A stretch of DNA of 64,000 nucleotides from JADKAV01 sp963733395. GTDB lineage: Bacteria > Actinomycetota > Actinomycetes > S36-B12 > UBA10799. Shown here one piece after another: positions 47,994 to 57,766 of the stretch (position 1 is its first letter; each line of letters begins with the position of its first letter). A program made the position numbers and the translations under genes. The notes below the pieces were generated by a model. That model ran no database searches. It had not been told where the DNA came from and saw nothing but the letters and a program-made list of their open reading frames with translations. The stretch is taken from NCBI GenBank assembly GCA_963733395.1, contig CAVTCZ010000021.1, forward strand, positions 208,889 through 272,888, in the 5' to 3' direction.

Positions 47994-50900
47994 TTGCTCA
48001 AGTCCTTGTCGCGAGCAGTCGTGCTGGTCGTGGGGCTGGCCATGCTGGCGACCACGGTGCCGGCGCAGGCGCAGGCCCCCCGAGTCGCCGTGCCGGCCGC
48101 CAAGAAGCTCAAGGCACACAAGTCCTCGAAGGTCATCGTCACCCCGAAGCCCGGCGCGAAGATCCGCACGCACGACCTGCGCATCAAGGTCCGCGCCCGC
48201 CATGGCATCGTGCGGGCAAAGCTCAACAAGACGAAGCTGCGACGGTCCGACTTCGTCTGGCGCAAGGGCCCGTTCTACACCCTCGCCGCCTCGTCGTCGC
48301 ACGGCTTGAAGCACAACCGCAACGAACTGACCGTCGTGGTGCGCAACGGCAAGGGCGGGTCGAAGCAGCAGCGGATCCGGTTCCGCGTGACCCACAAGAA
48401 GCCGCTGACCGGCGCCGGCCGGGACGTGACCGTGGTGGCCGGATCGACCGTCGTGGTCCCGGGGCCGGATGCGGCTGCATCCGGACGAAGAACTCGTCGC
48501 TGAGCGCGGCTCCCACGCTCGACTGGAAGGTCGTCCGTGCCCCGGGCCAGGACCCCGCGTTGGACCCCGACACCGGCAACAGGCTGGACACTCGACACGC
48601 AGCGCCCGGGCCGTTACGTCCTGCAGGCCACCGGCAGCACCGGCGGCGTCAAGACCAACGACACCGTCACCGTCGACGCCGTGCTCGCGCCGATGCTGGC
48701 ACTGGACACCCTCGCCTCGGCCTCCGGCGGCGGCCCGGGCATCAAGCTCGGCAGCACCGTGTACCCGGTGTACGCGCCCCTGCCCCAGGCCCAGTGGCAG
48801 GTCATCATCCTCGACCGGCATACCGGCGCGGTGAAGCCGGGCTACAACTACACCTACGGCGTGTGCCCGGACAACGCCCAGGCGACCTGCCGGTGGAACT
48901 CCGACGGCAAGGTCGCCAAGTCCCCGCAGCAGGACCTCGCCGATATGGGCACCACCCAGATGGCGATCGCGGTCCACCACCACGGGATTCGGCGGCGGTT
49001 TCGGCAACGCCGCGACCTACTTCGCCGGCATCGGCGCCCCGAAGGGCTTCAGCCCCAGCGGCCCGACGTCGCTGATCGGCTTGCCGGCCTGGGAGCCGGG
49101 TGAGGCCTGGCGCGCGGTCAACAGCCAGCGCGGGCTCAAGGGTTCGCTGCAGTGGGACAGCAACAAGAACTTCAGTTTCGTCTCCGGTGACCGCACCGGG
49201 TTCGACACCCGCGCCGGCGGCGGCTGCGGGCCCGACACGTGCACAGTGACGATGACGGTCGGCGGCGAGCCGAAGACCTACTCGATCCCGAAGTCCAATG
49301 GCGGGTTCGCGGTGCAGGCCTACGACCGCACGAGCTTGACGTTCATCGACGGCCGGGTGTTCAACCTGAACGGCGCCCCGCCGCAGATCAGCGAGCAGGT
49401 GGTGGGGATGATCTCGTTCATCCGGCAGCTGCCGAAGAACGCCGTGGTGATGATCTCGTCGATCGGCAGCCCCGACACCCAGCGGATGGGTGTGCCGGGC
49501 CTGGAGTCGAAGTACACCCGCAGTTGCTGGTTCTCGGGGCTCTTCTGCAGCAACGACCTGGACATCTACGGTCAGCGGGTCGTGTCGGATCTCACGGACA
49601 CGATCGCCGACCTCGGCGGCACCCGGCACGCGTTCCTGCAGTCCACCCGGTCCGCCGGTGACAACTACGCGCTCGTCGGCTGGCCGGGCCTGGGCGAGAC
49701 CAACGGCTCGCAGGTGCACAGCAAGGAGGGCCGGCTCAGCGGTGCCTTCGTCCGCGGTAACGACAACAACTTCGTCACCGCCAACGTCACCGAGGACGAC
49801 GACGCCCAAGAACTGCTCACGTCGTTGGTGGGCGCGACGCCCAAGCCCGACGCCTGGCCCGGCGCGGGCAACCCGGTGTACCAGGCGGCTCTCGACGACA
49901 TCGGCAAGCGCGTCGGCATCGGCGCCGATCCGCGGTCGGCCTTCTGGGCCCGCAACGAGGCGCTGGACAACGGCAACCCGACCTACTGGAGCGACCGGGC
50001 CGACAAGGTCAGGGCGTTGACACCCGCACCGGGCATCGACGCGGGTGTCTGGAAGCAGGCGCAGACCGACCTCGCCCAGGAACTGGTGTGGGTCAGCGCG
50101 GTCCGGCAGTACTTCGTCTGGTTGAAGCACCCGTACCAGGTCGGCAACCAGCTGTCGGCGTGGATCAACGCCACCAACATCGCAACGACCTTGCGGACCT
50201 CGGACGACTACGCGAAGAACCAGAAGGTCCAGATCGACTGGTTGGAGGTCTTCGCCACCCTGATCGAGGCCGTGGCCCCCTTCGCCGGGTTCGCCGGCAA
50301 GGTCGCCGAGAAGGTCATCCACATCGTCGCCGGGCTCACCGCCGCCGCCCTGGAGTACGCCGCGATGGGGATGGCGAACAAGGAGAACGGGGAGCAGATC
50401 ACGGACAAGGACGAGCAGGAGGTCAAGGCGCTCGAGGTGCAGACCGAGGTGGTCGACCGCATGCAGAAGACCTCCGACTCCTTCGACCGGATGGCCGACA
50501 TCATCGTCAGCGACTACCCGAAGCTGCAGAAGTTCGGCACGCTGACCGCCTGCAACATCGAGAACCGCGACTGCGAGCCCGGCTTCGAGACGATGTCCAA
50601 CGACACGTTCGATCGCATGTCGGTTTCCGCGAAGCGCACGGCCGAGCAGACCGTGTTCAAGGAGTTGCTGCCGATCGCCTGGCCGGTCACCAAGATCCCG
50701 ACCGGCGGCAAGCTCAGCGGGGACGGCTACCCGGAGGGGAACTGGGACGCCAAGCGCTACGAGTGCTACTCGGCGAGCCTGTTCAACGACCTGCCGGACC
50801 GGGCCAACATCTTCACGATGAACGAGCCGAAGTACCGGTTGTCGGACTACGGCAACTTCAACCCGTTCACCATCCCGCAGTTCCAGGTCTACGTGATCGG

Positions 50901-51141
50901 TGAGATCAACTCCCGCAACAACGTGATCACACCCAGCGACACCGCGTCGGGCGACAAGAAGATCCTCGGCCGGATGTTCAAGCCGATGAGCGCGTCCTTC
51001 GACGTCACCGACGGCGGGCTCGGGATCGACCCGGCCGAGTACATGGCCGAGGTCGAGCAGGAGAAGCGCACCAAGGACTACGACCTGACGTGCGGTGGCT
51101 GGGACTACTCGGACAACAAGACCCCGGCGCCGGTGAACTAG
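47994..51141 (+). pseudogene. Large secreted protein of unknown family, frameshifted
   Basis: TTG start five bases after GGAGG; MLKSLSRAVVLVVGLAMLAT is a signal peptide ending QAQA. Joined length ~1,045 residues. Residues ~30-160 look like an Ig-like beta-domain (NELTVVVRNGKG, RIRFRVTHK), then a second beta-domain ending QRPGRYVLQATGS. The last 680 residues (49081 on) are one open frame with mixed folds: VVGMISFIRQLPKNAVVMIS SIG, a helical segment VAPFAGFAGKVAEKVIHIVA GL, and cysteine pairs (CGPDTC, CNIENRDC). Frame changes near 48475, 48580 and 48990. No known family; probably exported effector or surface protein. Confidence 0.6.
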
Positions 51142-51377
51142 GGGCTGGGCGGCTGCCGGGTTAGTCCCGAGGACAGGCGTTAGTGGGAAGGACAGGCGTT
51201 AGCCGGAAGTCCGTGTCTGAGGCTAACGGTTGTGCAAAGGACTAACCGATGTCCTTCGTACTAACGCGGGTGGCGTGGCCGGGGTCTTGCCCGCGGCGCC
51301 GGTGAACTAGGTCTCGCAACGATGGTCAGAAGTGTCTGTTCCGACCGTTGTCAGGGGTCGGCGCTAGTCTCCGGACT
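51142..51377. other. Spacer with nested inverted repeats
   Basis: About 235 bases. CGTTAGTgggAAGGACA (51178-51194) pairs with TGTCCTTcgtACTAACG (51250-51266); CGTTAGCC / GGCTAACG (51197-51204, 51221-51228) lies inside; GTTAGTCC / GGACTAAC (51160-51167, 51239-51246) crosses them, allowing alternative folds. No gene. Confidence 0.6.
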
Positions 51378-51855
51378 GTGACGCATCACATCGCCCTGCG
51401 GTCGGTCCACGACGCAGACCTGGATGCGATCTTCGAGTGGATGCGGGACCCGGAGTCGGTCCGCATGGCCGCATTCACCACAGACGACCCCGACGACCGG
51501 GCCGGCTTCGACGCGCACATGCGAAAGTTGCGGGAGTCGCCCGACATCACGTTGCGGGCCATCACCTGGGACGACGCAACTGGTCGGCAGCATCGCCAGT
51601 TTCCTGATTGACGAACAGACCGAGGTCGCCTACTGGATCGACCGGCGGGTGTGGGGGCGGGGGATCGCGAGCGGGGCGCTACAACTCTTCCTCCAAACCG
51701 TCTCAACCAGGCCGCTGTACGGCCGCGCGGCCAGCGACAACCGCGGCTCGCTGCGGGTGCTCGCGAAGGCGGGGTTCGCCGTCATCGGTTCGGAGATGTC
51801 GTTCGCGAACGCCCGCGGGACGGAGATCGAGGAGATGATCCTGCGGCTGGGCTGA
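51378..51855 (+). CDS. GNAT-family N-acetyltransferase, one frameshift
   Basis: GTG start (VTHHIALRSVHDADLDAIF). The first part EWMRDPESVRMAAFTTDDP is RimJ/RimL-like; after a break near 51583 the frame continues QLVGSIASFLIDEQTEVAYW IDRRVWGRGIASGALQLFL, including the acetyl-CoA loop RRVWGRGIA (Q/RxxGxG/A). Corrected length about 159. Likely acetylates a small molecule or protein N-terminus. Convergent with the next gene, only 14 bp between stops. Confidence 0.8.
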
Positions 51856-51869
51856 TTGCCGCAGCCGGA

Positions 51870-52888
51870 TCACCCGGACGTCCAACTGCCCCAGGGGTCG
51901 GGTGCCGATGCCTTGGTTTTCCTCACCACCGGGGCGTGGTGGCGACGCACCTTGGCCGTGTGTCCGGCTTTGACGATCCACCGCTTGCCGACCAACTTGG
52001 TGCCGTGGAACCGCTGCAACCACACCGATCCCTTCTTCACGGTCACGGTCTCGACGCGGTCGCGGTAGGAGATCCAGTAGACGGTGCCGCGGACACCAGC
52101 GCGATCTGCGTCGGGGTCAGCATGATGGGCGCCTTCTTGTTCGGATCACGGCACCAGACAGGCCCCCACTTCACGAGGATCTGCCACGAGAACTCCTGCG
52201 GCTCGATGCGAGTAGAAACTGTTGTCGCATCCGAAGACCTTGAAGGTGGTCCCCTTGGTGACCCGATACACCGAGCCGTCGCCGAAGGTCAGCTGGGCGT
52301 CGTGATCGGCGGTGACCACCTGGTACTTGTACATGTGGGTCCCCTTGAGGGCGCTGAGCGCGGTCGGCTCACCGTCGGGGGTGGACACCGCAACCACCTT
52401 GGTTTTCGGGTTCTTGCTGCACGAGGGGTCCTTCGACCAGTCCTTCAGAATGCCGAAGTACACGCTCCGGATCTCGGTCGGACCGTTCGGCGTGTCCGGG
52501 TTGAAGACCCACATCCGCCACTTGCCCGGAGTTCTCCAACTTGTCCGTGCAGTCGTCCGTCCCCTGCTTGGGCAGGTAGTTCGCGTTCTCCCACGTGAAG
52601 TCATGCGGGTTCCCAGTGCTGGAAGATGGTTTGGACCGATGGCCACCGGGAGCCGTCCGGCTTCGTCGTCCACTCGCAGACGCCCTGGAACACCGTGCCG
52701 GGGGGATACATCTTGCCGTCCACCGGCGTGACGGCAGCGGCTGCAACCGAACTGGCAGCCAGCGATCCCCCTGCCACCGGCGACGCACGGCTGGCGCTGG
52801 CAGGCTGCCCCACCACGGCCATCGCCGCGACCACGCGACGGACCACGGCGAACCCACCGCGGCGACCTGTGTGAACTCTGATCTTCAT
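51870..52888 (-). pseudogene. Secreted protein of unknown family, multiply frameshifted
   Basis: The ATG at 52888 follows GGGAG; MKIRVHTGRRGGFAVVRRVV starts a signal peptide. Pieces in successive frames: KMYPPGTVFQGVCEWTTKPD, FTWENANYLPKQGTDDCTDK, WRMWVFNPDTPNGPTEIRSV, VTKGTTFKVFGCDNSFYS, EFSWQILVKWGPVWCRDPNK and a basic end WLQRFHGTKLVGKRWIVKAG. Five or six frame changes. Joined ~335 residues with several cysteines. No family recognised; may be an exported cysteine-stabilised protein. Confidence 0.55.
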
Positions 52889-53102
52889 GGCCCCGCTCCC
52901 TTCGTGGGACGAACTCACCCCGAGAGCGTGGCAACCAACACGAGCGGCGGTCCGGGAAGCGGCGTACGCATCAGATCACGCCCTCCACCTCTAGTATCGC
53001 ACCGGATCCTTTGCCCCTTCTGGCCCTGGACTCGGCTGGAACGCTGCGCCTGGTCCCCGGGGCCCCGTGCAGACTCACAGCTTGCTCGCGGCTTCGTGCC
53101 AT
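52889..53102. other. Divergent spacer without a supported gene
   Basis: About 215 bases between the start of the secreted-protein gene and the vapB operator. A candidate -35 TTGCTC lies near 53080 for vapBC. Nothing else recognised. Confidence 0.35.
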
Positions 53103-53126
53103 CCTTGATATCGTGAGATATCAAGG
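53103..53126. promoter_or_regulatory. vapBC operator palindrome
   Basis: CCTTGATATC gtga GATATCAAGG, a perfect 10-bp inverted repeat with a 4-base spacer. It ends 11 bases before the vapB start and overlaps the ribosome site, so VapB(C) binding would block initiation. AAGGAGGTGATCC (53123-53135) is a full match to the anti-Shine-Dalgarno, unusually strong. Confidence 0.75.
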
Positions 53127-53136
53127 AGGTGATCCC

Positions 53137-53358
53137 ATGCCCGATCTGCTGATCAGAAACTTCCCGGCCGAAGACCTGGAACTGCTGGACGAGCAGGCTG
53201 CGCGACTGGGCGTCTCCCGGGCTGAGTACCTGCGCAGGCACCTGCATCAAGAGGCTCGTCGGACGGCGAGGGCCGTCACCGAGGCCGACCTGAGGACTGT
53301 CGGCCACCTGCTGTCCGATCTTGCCGATGAAGGTGTCATCGCGGACGCCTGGTCGTGA
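53137..53358 (+). CDS. vapB: VapB-type antitoxin (ribbon-helix-helix/FitA-like)
   Basis: 73 residues. MPDLLIRNFPAEDLELLDEQ AARLGVSRAEYLRRHL is the RHH/FitA-type DNA-binding domain (residues 1-38); the C-terminal helix DLRTVGHLLSDLADEGVI would bind the toxin. Stop overlaps the toxin start (GTGA). Autoregulation through the adjacent palindrome is expected for the family. Confidence 0.88.
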   Translation: MPDLLIRNFPAEDLELLDEQAARLGVSRAEYLRRHLHQEARRTARAVTEADLRTVGHLLSDLADEGVIADAWS

Positions 53359-53765
53359 CAACTACCTGGCTGATCGACAAGTCGGCACTCGTGCGGCTGG
53401 GAGCCAGCCCCGATGCCCCCGACTGGGCTCGCCGCATCGAGCGCGGTTTGGTCACGATCACCGTCCTCACGTTGCTCGAAGCTGGCTTCTCCGCCCGATC
53501 GTCGCGGGATCACGAGCGACTCCTGGGGTCGGTTCCGCTGGCGGCAATGCCGATCGACTACCTGACCCCGGCGATCGAGGACCGGGCGCTGGAAGTGCAA
53601 CGACTCTTGGCCCAGCGAGGGCAGCACCGGGCGCCGTCGATCCCGGATCTGCTGATCGCCGCCACCGCTGAACTCAACCGTCGCGCGGTCCTCCACCTCG
53701 ACAAGGACTTCGAACTCATCGCGGAGGTGACCGGCCAGAACGTGGAGCGCATCGCCATCGCCTGA
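53355..53765 (+). CDS. vapC: VapC-type PIN toxin
   Basis: 136 residues, GTG start overlapping vapB. PIN acidic residues are seen: TWLIDKSAL (Asp), LTLLEAGFSA (Glu), SIPDLLIAATAE (Asp) and HLDKDFELIA (Asp). A Mg-dependent RNase, commonly cutting tRNA or 23S rRNA. Closed, intact two-gene module; plausibly active. Confidence 0.9.
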   Translation: MTTTWLIDKSALVRLGASPDAPDWARRIERGLVTITVLTLLEAGFSARSSRDHERLLGSVPLAAMPIDYLTPAIEDRALEVQRLLAQRGQHRAPSIPDLLIAATAELNRRAVLHLDKDFELIAEVTGQNVERIAIA

Positions 53766-53942
53766 TCGGCCGGTGAGACGCACTCGTGTGGTTGTGCGGG
53801 TCATCGGGCGGGGGTTCCAGCCGTTCGTGAGAAGTTGTCCCGTTGGTGAGCGAAGACACGCGTGCCTTTGCTCACCAACGGGACAACCGCTAACCAAGCG
53901 CCCTCGAAGCGGCAAGGCCTACACCCGCGCTCCGACCACCGA
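53766..53942. other. Convergent spacer with a 17-bp hairpin
   Basis: About 175 bases between vapC and the rhodanese gene ends. It holds the third member of the hairpin family and nothing else recognised. Confidence 0.5.
53835..53886. repeat. Intergenic hairpin family member 3 (17-bp perfect arms)
   Basis: TTGTCCCGTTGGTGAGC (53835-53851) and GCTCACCAACGGGACAA (53870-53886), loop of 18 bases containing AAGACACGCGTG. Shares 21 identical bases with the element at 44834 and ~19 with that at 44993. In this convergent site it could also terminate both genes. Confidence 0.8.
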
Positions 53943-54791
53943 TCAGGCGCCGCGCTCCAGGGGTAGGGAACGATCGGCGCACCACTCCATCAGGCCGCCG
54001 TCGTAGACGGCCACGTTCGGGTGGCCGAGTCGGACCAGGACGTTGGCCAGACTCGCCGCGGCCGCCCCAGCGCCGCAGTAGACGATGACCCGATCGGCCC
54101 CGAGAACCTGCTCCGCCTTGGCTTTCAACTCGGGCAGGGGCCGGTAGCAGCCCGTGTGACGGTCCAGGATCTCCCAGGCCGTGATGTTGACCGAGCTCGG
54201 GATGTGGCCGCGGCGGCCGTACTCGTTGACCTCCCCGCGGTGCTGGCGGCGTCCCAGCGCGTTGACCAGCATCACGTGCGGGTCGTCGATCGCCGCGAGC
54301 ACCTCGGCCTTGTCAACCAGCAGGCCGGGCTTCGGGTGGGCGATGAAGACAGCCCGCGGGTAGCCGCAGGGCAGGTGGCAGACGGGCTGTCCGGCCGCAT
54401 CCCACGCTTGCCAGCCGCCGTCGAGGACCGCGCCGCGATCGTGGCCGAACGCGCGCAGCAGCCACCACAGGCGGGCGGCCCACATGCTGTCCCGGCGGTC
54501 GTAGAGCACCACCGTGTGGTCGTTGCCGATGCCCAGCCCCCCGATGATGTCCTCGAGGTGCTCGGCCGTCGGCGCGGTCATGGTGCGCTTCGGGCGATGC
54601 GGGTCGTGCACGGTGAACAGATCCGCGAAGCCGCTGCCTGGGATGTGGGCGCGGTCGTAGTCGTGGCGTCCGTTCTTGATCCGGAGCGGCCGGCCCAGCA
54701 TCTTGTCGACTTGGATCGTCGCGTCGAACACCCGGAGGTCCGGGTCCTCCCTGTGCTCAGCAAGCCAGTCAACCGATACCAAAGGTTCCAT
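53943..54791 (-). CDS. Two-domain sulfurtransferase (rhodanese/SseA-like), intact copy
   Basis: 282 residues from the ATG after a purine-rich AGGGGG. Two rhodanese domains: an N-terminal inactive one with DLRVFDATIQVD and WAARLWWLLRAFGHD, and a C-terminal one with catalytic YCGAGAAAA (Cys about residue 230) and the closing NVAVYDGGLMEWCAD. Transfers sulfane sulfur from thiosulfate or 3-mercaptopyruvate. The catalytic half is outside the repeated unit. Confidence 0.9.
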   Translation of the reverse strand: MEPLVSVDWLAEHREDPDLRVFDATIQVDKMLGRPLRIKNGRHDYDRAHIPGSGFADLFTVHDPHRPKRTMTAPTAEHLEDIIGGLGIGNDHTVVLYDRRDSMWAARLWWLLRAFGHDRGAVLDGGWQAWDAAGQPVCHLPCGYPRAVFIAHPKPGLLVDKAEVLAAIDDPHVMLVNALGRRQHRGEVNEYGRRGHIPSSVNITAWEILDRHTGCYRPLPELKAKAEQVLGADRVIVYCGAGAAAASLANVLVRLGHPNVAVYDGGLMEWCADRSLPLERGA

Positions 54792-54954
54792 GACAGCCAC
54801 CCCCTTCGATTCTGCCCCCGCCACGAGGTCCTGTCGAGGAGTCGACGCGCACCGGGGTCCAGGCAGAACTCAAGGACCTGATCCGTGCTTCGTCCTGGCG
54901 GTGCTCACGCTCCGGCCGAGCGCGCAGTCCGGCGACCGGCGCCGCGGGCCGGGC

Positions 54955-55884
54955 TCACGACTCCCGGGCCAGGACCTTCTCAGCCTCCAGCCGCCCAGCT
55001 TCGTACAACGATTCGCCGCGGCTGAAGTCCATCGCCGACCGCAGCCGTTTGACGGCCCCCATCGGCAGGTTGATGACGCGCACGTGCGCGTCGTGCTCGG
55101 CTTCCTCGGTGGCCTCGCCCTGGGCCGCCATCGCCATCGCGAAGCCCGTCGCGACCGGGTCCAGACTTCCGGGGTGGTAGCTGCGGGTCGCCTTGACCGC
55201 GGCGGCGACGTCGAGCACCCAGATGCGCTTGGGCCGCTGCGCCAGAGCCATCTCCACCGGGACCATGCAGCGCACGCCGCCATCGACGTGGGTGCCCGGG
55301 CGGGTGGGTGCCGACATGGGGCTGAGCCGCACCGGGGGGAACACCCCGGGGATCGCCGCTGAGGCGAGCAGGAGCTCGACAGCTGATCCGGTGCGATGCA
55401 GCACGGCGGTACCGGTCCTCAGATGGGTCGTCACGACGCCGACTGGCGTGGGTGCATCCTCGATCCGGTCGTACGGCAGGTTCTCGGCGATGACCTGCCG
55501 CAGCCCCTCGGGGGAGGACAGCCCGGACCGACCCCGTAGCAGGTTGGCCGCCCGGTGGGTCGTCGTGCCGAAGACCTTGCGAGTGGTCAACTCCAGCCAG
55601 ATCTGCGCCAGTTTCTGCACCCCTCTCGGGGTCGGGTCACCGGCGAAGAAGCTGGCGTTGATCGCACCGGCGGATGTTCCCAGGAGCAAGGCCGGTGTCA
55701 CTCCGGCCCGGCTCAGCGCGTCCAGCATTCCGACCTGAGCCGAACCCAGCGCCGCCCCGCCGGAGAGCACGATGACCTCGCCGCTGCCGCCGAGCAGTTC
55801 CCGCTCGAAGATCGGGTCAGCCGACCGCTGGGTAACGGTCACCCGGGCCGCGGCGACAAGTGCACCGAGGGGAGATACCGCCAT
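54955..55884 (-). CDS. Patatin-like phospholipase, copy A
   Basis: 309 residues. Oxyanion-hole glycines SGGAALGSAQVG, nucleophile elbow LLGTSAGAINASFFAG (Ser of GxSxG) and catalytic Asp in VDGGVR complete the Ser-Asp dyad. A lipid acyl hydrolase, probably cytosolic (no signal peptide). Identical in protein sequence to copy B. The gene lies within the duplicated block between rhodanese and DinB genes, and its 5' end is divergent from DinB. Confidence 0.9.
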   Translation of the reverse strand: MAVSPLGALVAAARVTVTQRSADPIFERELLGGSGEVIVLSGGAALGSAQVGMLDALSRAGVTPALLLGTSAGAINASFFAGDPTPRGVQKLAQIWLELTTRKVFGTTTHRAANLLRGRSGLSSPEGLRQVIAENLPYDRIEDAPTPVGVVTTHLRTGTAVLHRTGSAVELLLASAAIPGVFPPVRLSPMSAPTRPGTHVDGGVRCMVPVEMALAQRPKRIWVLDVAAAVKATRSYHPGSLDPVATGFAMAMAAQGEATEEAEHDAHVRVINLPMGAVKRLRSAMDFSRGESLYEAGRLEAEKVLARES

Positions 55885-56060
55885 AGGGCGCCTCCGGATC
55901 GTACCGTTGGGCGGCTACCGGTCGGGCCATCCGATTCGGATTCCGCTCTCCAATGGTACGCCTCGGGGGGATATCCGGGCCTTCAGGTAGCGAAAAGCGT
56001 CCGATTGATGGGTGGCGGGCTCCGGCGACCCGCCCCAGGTAGCACCGCACTTGTGGTCGA

Positions 56061-56594
56061 ATGGCCGGTATGGACGTTGCTGCGGTCTACCTGGAGTTGT
56101 TCGGACGGATCCCGCCGCTGGTGCGCACCGCGGTGGACGGGTTGGACCCCGATGCGCTGCGGCAGGCGCCGCGGCCGGGCACGAACCCGGTGGGCTGGCT
56201 GGTGTGGCACCTGACGCGGGTGCAGGACCACCACGTGTCGGAACTGCTCGGCGTGCCGCAGGTCTGGATGGAGGGTGACTGGCCGCAGCGCTTCGGGCTG
56301 GCCGCGGATCCGTGGAACCTCGGCTTCGCGCACAAGCCCGACGATGTGGCCGCGGTGCGTCCCGAAAGTGCCCAAGCCCTGGTCGAGTACTACGACGCCG
56401 TGTACGCGCGAACCGAACCGATGCTGGCGGGGTTGACGCAAGCATCGTTGGGCGAGGTGGTCGATGAGAACTGGGATCCGCCGGTCACGCGCGGGGTCCG
56501 GCTGATCAGCGTCGCCGACGACTCCCTGCAGCACGCCGGGCAGGCCTTGTACGTCCGGGGGCTGGTGCAGGCGGGCTGGCACCTGGGGTACTGA
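56061..56594 (+). CDS. DinB/mycothiol-dependent-enzyme-like protein, copy A
   Basis: 177 residues (MAGMDVAAVYLELFGRIPPL). Four-helix-bundle DinB/DUF664 protein: NPVGWLVWHLTRVQDHHVSE holds the first metal histidines and SLQHAGQALYVRGLV a third, as in mycothiol- or bacillithiol-dependent S-transferases. Protein identical to copy B, although the DNA of codons in the HHVSELLGVPQVW region differs at seven silent positions. Confidence 0.85.
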   Translation: MAGMDVAAVYLELFGRIPPLVRTAVDGLDPDALRQAPRPGTNPVGWLVWHLTRVQDHHVSELLGVPQVWMEGDWPQRFGLAADPWNLGFAHKPDDVAAVRPESAQALVEYYDAVYARTEPMLAGLTQASLGEVVDENWDPPVTRGVRLISVADDSLQHAGQALYVRGLVQAGWHLGY

Positions 56595-56644
56595 GGCCGG
56601 CGCTTGCGGGGCCTGAGGCGCTGCCGTGCGCGTAGCGTCGGATC

Positions 56645-57100
56645 ATGACCGGCCAGCGAATGCTCATCGTCCACCACACGCCGTCGCCGGCGGTGCGGGC
56701 GCTGCTGGAGGCGACCGTGGCCGGGGCCCGGATCCCGGAACTGGCCGACGTCACGGTTGCCGTCGAGCCGGCGTTGTCGGCCACCGCCAGCGACCTACTT
56801 GCCGCCGATGCGGTCCTGCTGCTGACGCCGGCGAACATCGGGTACATGAGCGGGGCCCTGAAGCACTTCTTCGACACGGTCTACTACCCGTGTCTGGACG
56901 CCACCCGCGGGCTGCCGTGGGGCCTGCTCGTGCACGGCAACGACGACACCGCCGGTGCTGTCAGATCCGTGGAGAAGATCGCCGGGGCGCTGCAGTGGCG
57001 TCCGGTGGCGCCGGTCGTCCACGTCGTGGGCCCGCCGGCAGCGGCGGATCTGGCTGCCGCCCGCGAGCTGGGCTCGACGGTGTGTGCGGCGGCTTTGTGA
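56645..57100 (+). CDS. Flavodoxin-like NAD(P)H-dependent reductase, copy A
   Basis: 151 residues from the ATG after the DinB gene. MLIVHHTPSPAVRALLEATV is the P-loop-like FMN start (HHTPSPxxR), and TPANIGYMSGALKHFFDTVYY is the flavin-wrapping loop of the WrbA/flavodoxin-fold NADPH-reductase family. An FMN redox protein; electron partner unknown. Follows DinB by about 50 bp on the same strand. Confidence 0.8.
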   Translation: MTGQRMLIVHHTPSPAVRALLEATVAGARIPELADVTVAVEPALSATASDLLAADAVLLLTPANIGYMSGALKHFFDTVYYPCLDATRGLPWGLLVHGNDDTAGAVRSVEKIAGALQWRPVAPVVHVVGPPAAADLAAARELGSTVCAAAL

Positions 57101-57110
57101 GGCGCGGGTC

Positions 57111-57610
57111 GCCGCGAGCACCTCGGCCTTGTCAACCAGCAGGCCGGGCTTCGGGTGGGCGATGAAGACAGCACGCGGGTAGCCGCAGGGCAGGTGGCAG
57201 GCGGGCTGTCCGGCCGCGTCCCACGCTCGCCAGCCGCCGTCGAGGACCGCGCCGCGATCATGGCCGAACGCGCGCAGCAGCCACCACAGGCGGGCGGCCC
57301 ACATGCTGTCCCGGCGGTCGTAGAGCACCACCGTGTGGTCGTTGCCGATGCCCAGCCCCCCGATGATGTCCTCGAGGTGCTCGGCCGTCGGCGCGGTCAT
57401 GGTGCGCTTCGGGCGATGCGGGTCGTGCACGGTGAACAGATCCGCGAAGCCGCTGCCTGGGATGTGGGCGCGGTCGTACTCGTGACGTCCGCTCTTGATC
57501 CGGAGCGGCCGGCCCAGCATCTTGTCGACTTGGATCGTCGCGTCGAACACCCGGAGGTCCGGGTCCTCCCTGTGCTCAGCAAGCCAGTCAACCGATACCA
57601 AAGGTTCCAT
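57111..57610 (-). pseudogene. Truncated rhodanese copy B (N-terminal half)
   Basis: Identical start to the intact gene (MEPLVSVDWLAEHREDPDLR) through VDKAEVLAA, then the seam. The frame stays open into the flavodoxin gene of copy A (to 56795) but reads it backwards. The catalytic-cysteine domain is absent, so it cannot be an active sulfurtransferase. Confidence 0.85.
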
Positions 57611-57766
57611 GACAGCCACCCCCCTCGATTCTGCCCCCGCCACGAGGGCCTGTCGAGGAGTCGACGCCCACCGAGGCCCAGGCAGACCTCAGGGACCTGA
57701 TTCGTCCTAGCGGTGCCCACCCTCCGGCCGAGCGCGCAGTCCGGCGACCGGCGCCGCGGGCCGGGC

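Larger units (their letters stand above)
54292..57110. repeat. Tandem duplication 2, copy A
   Basis: 2,819-base unit repeated directly at 57111-59889. It begins inside the rhodanese gene at GCCGCGAGCACCTCGG and ends just after the flavodoxin-like gene. At the seam the rhodanese sequence is also missing seven bases relative to copy A (gtcgtcgatcgcc reduced to gtcgcc). Confidence 0.9.

Noticed and set aside
56795..57643. A new 282-residue rhodanese-like protein in copy B
   Set aside because: The last ~110 residues are the flavodoxin gene read backwards after the duplication seam, with no domain support.
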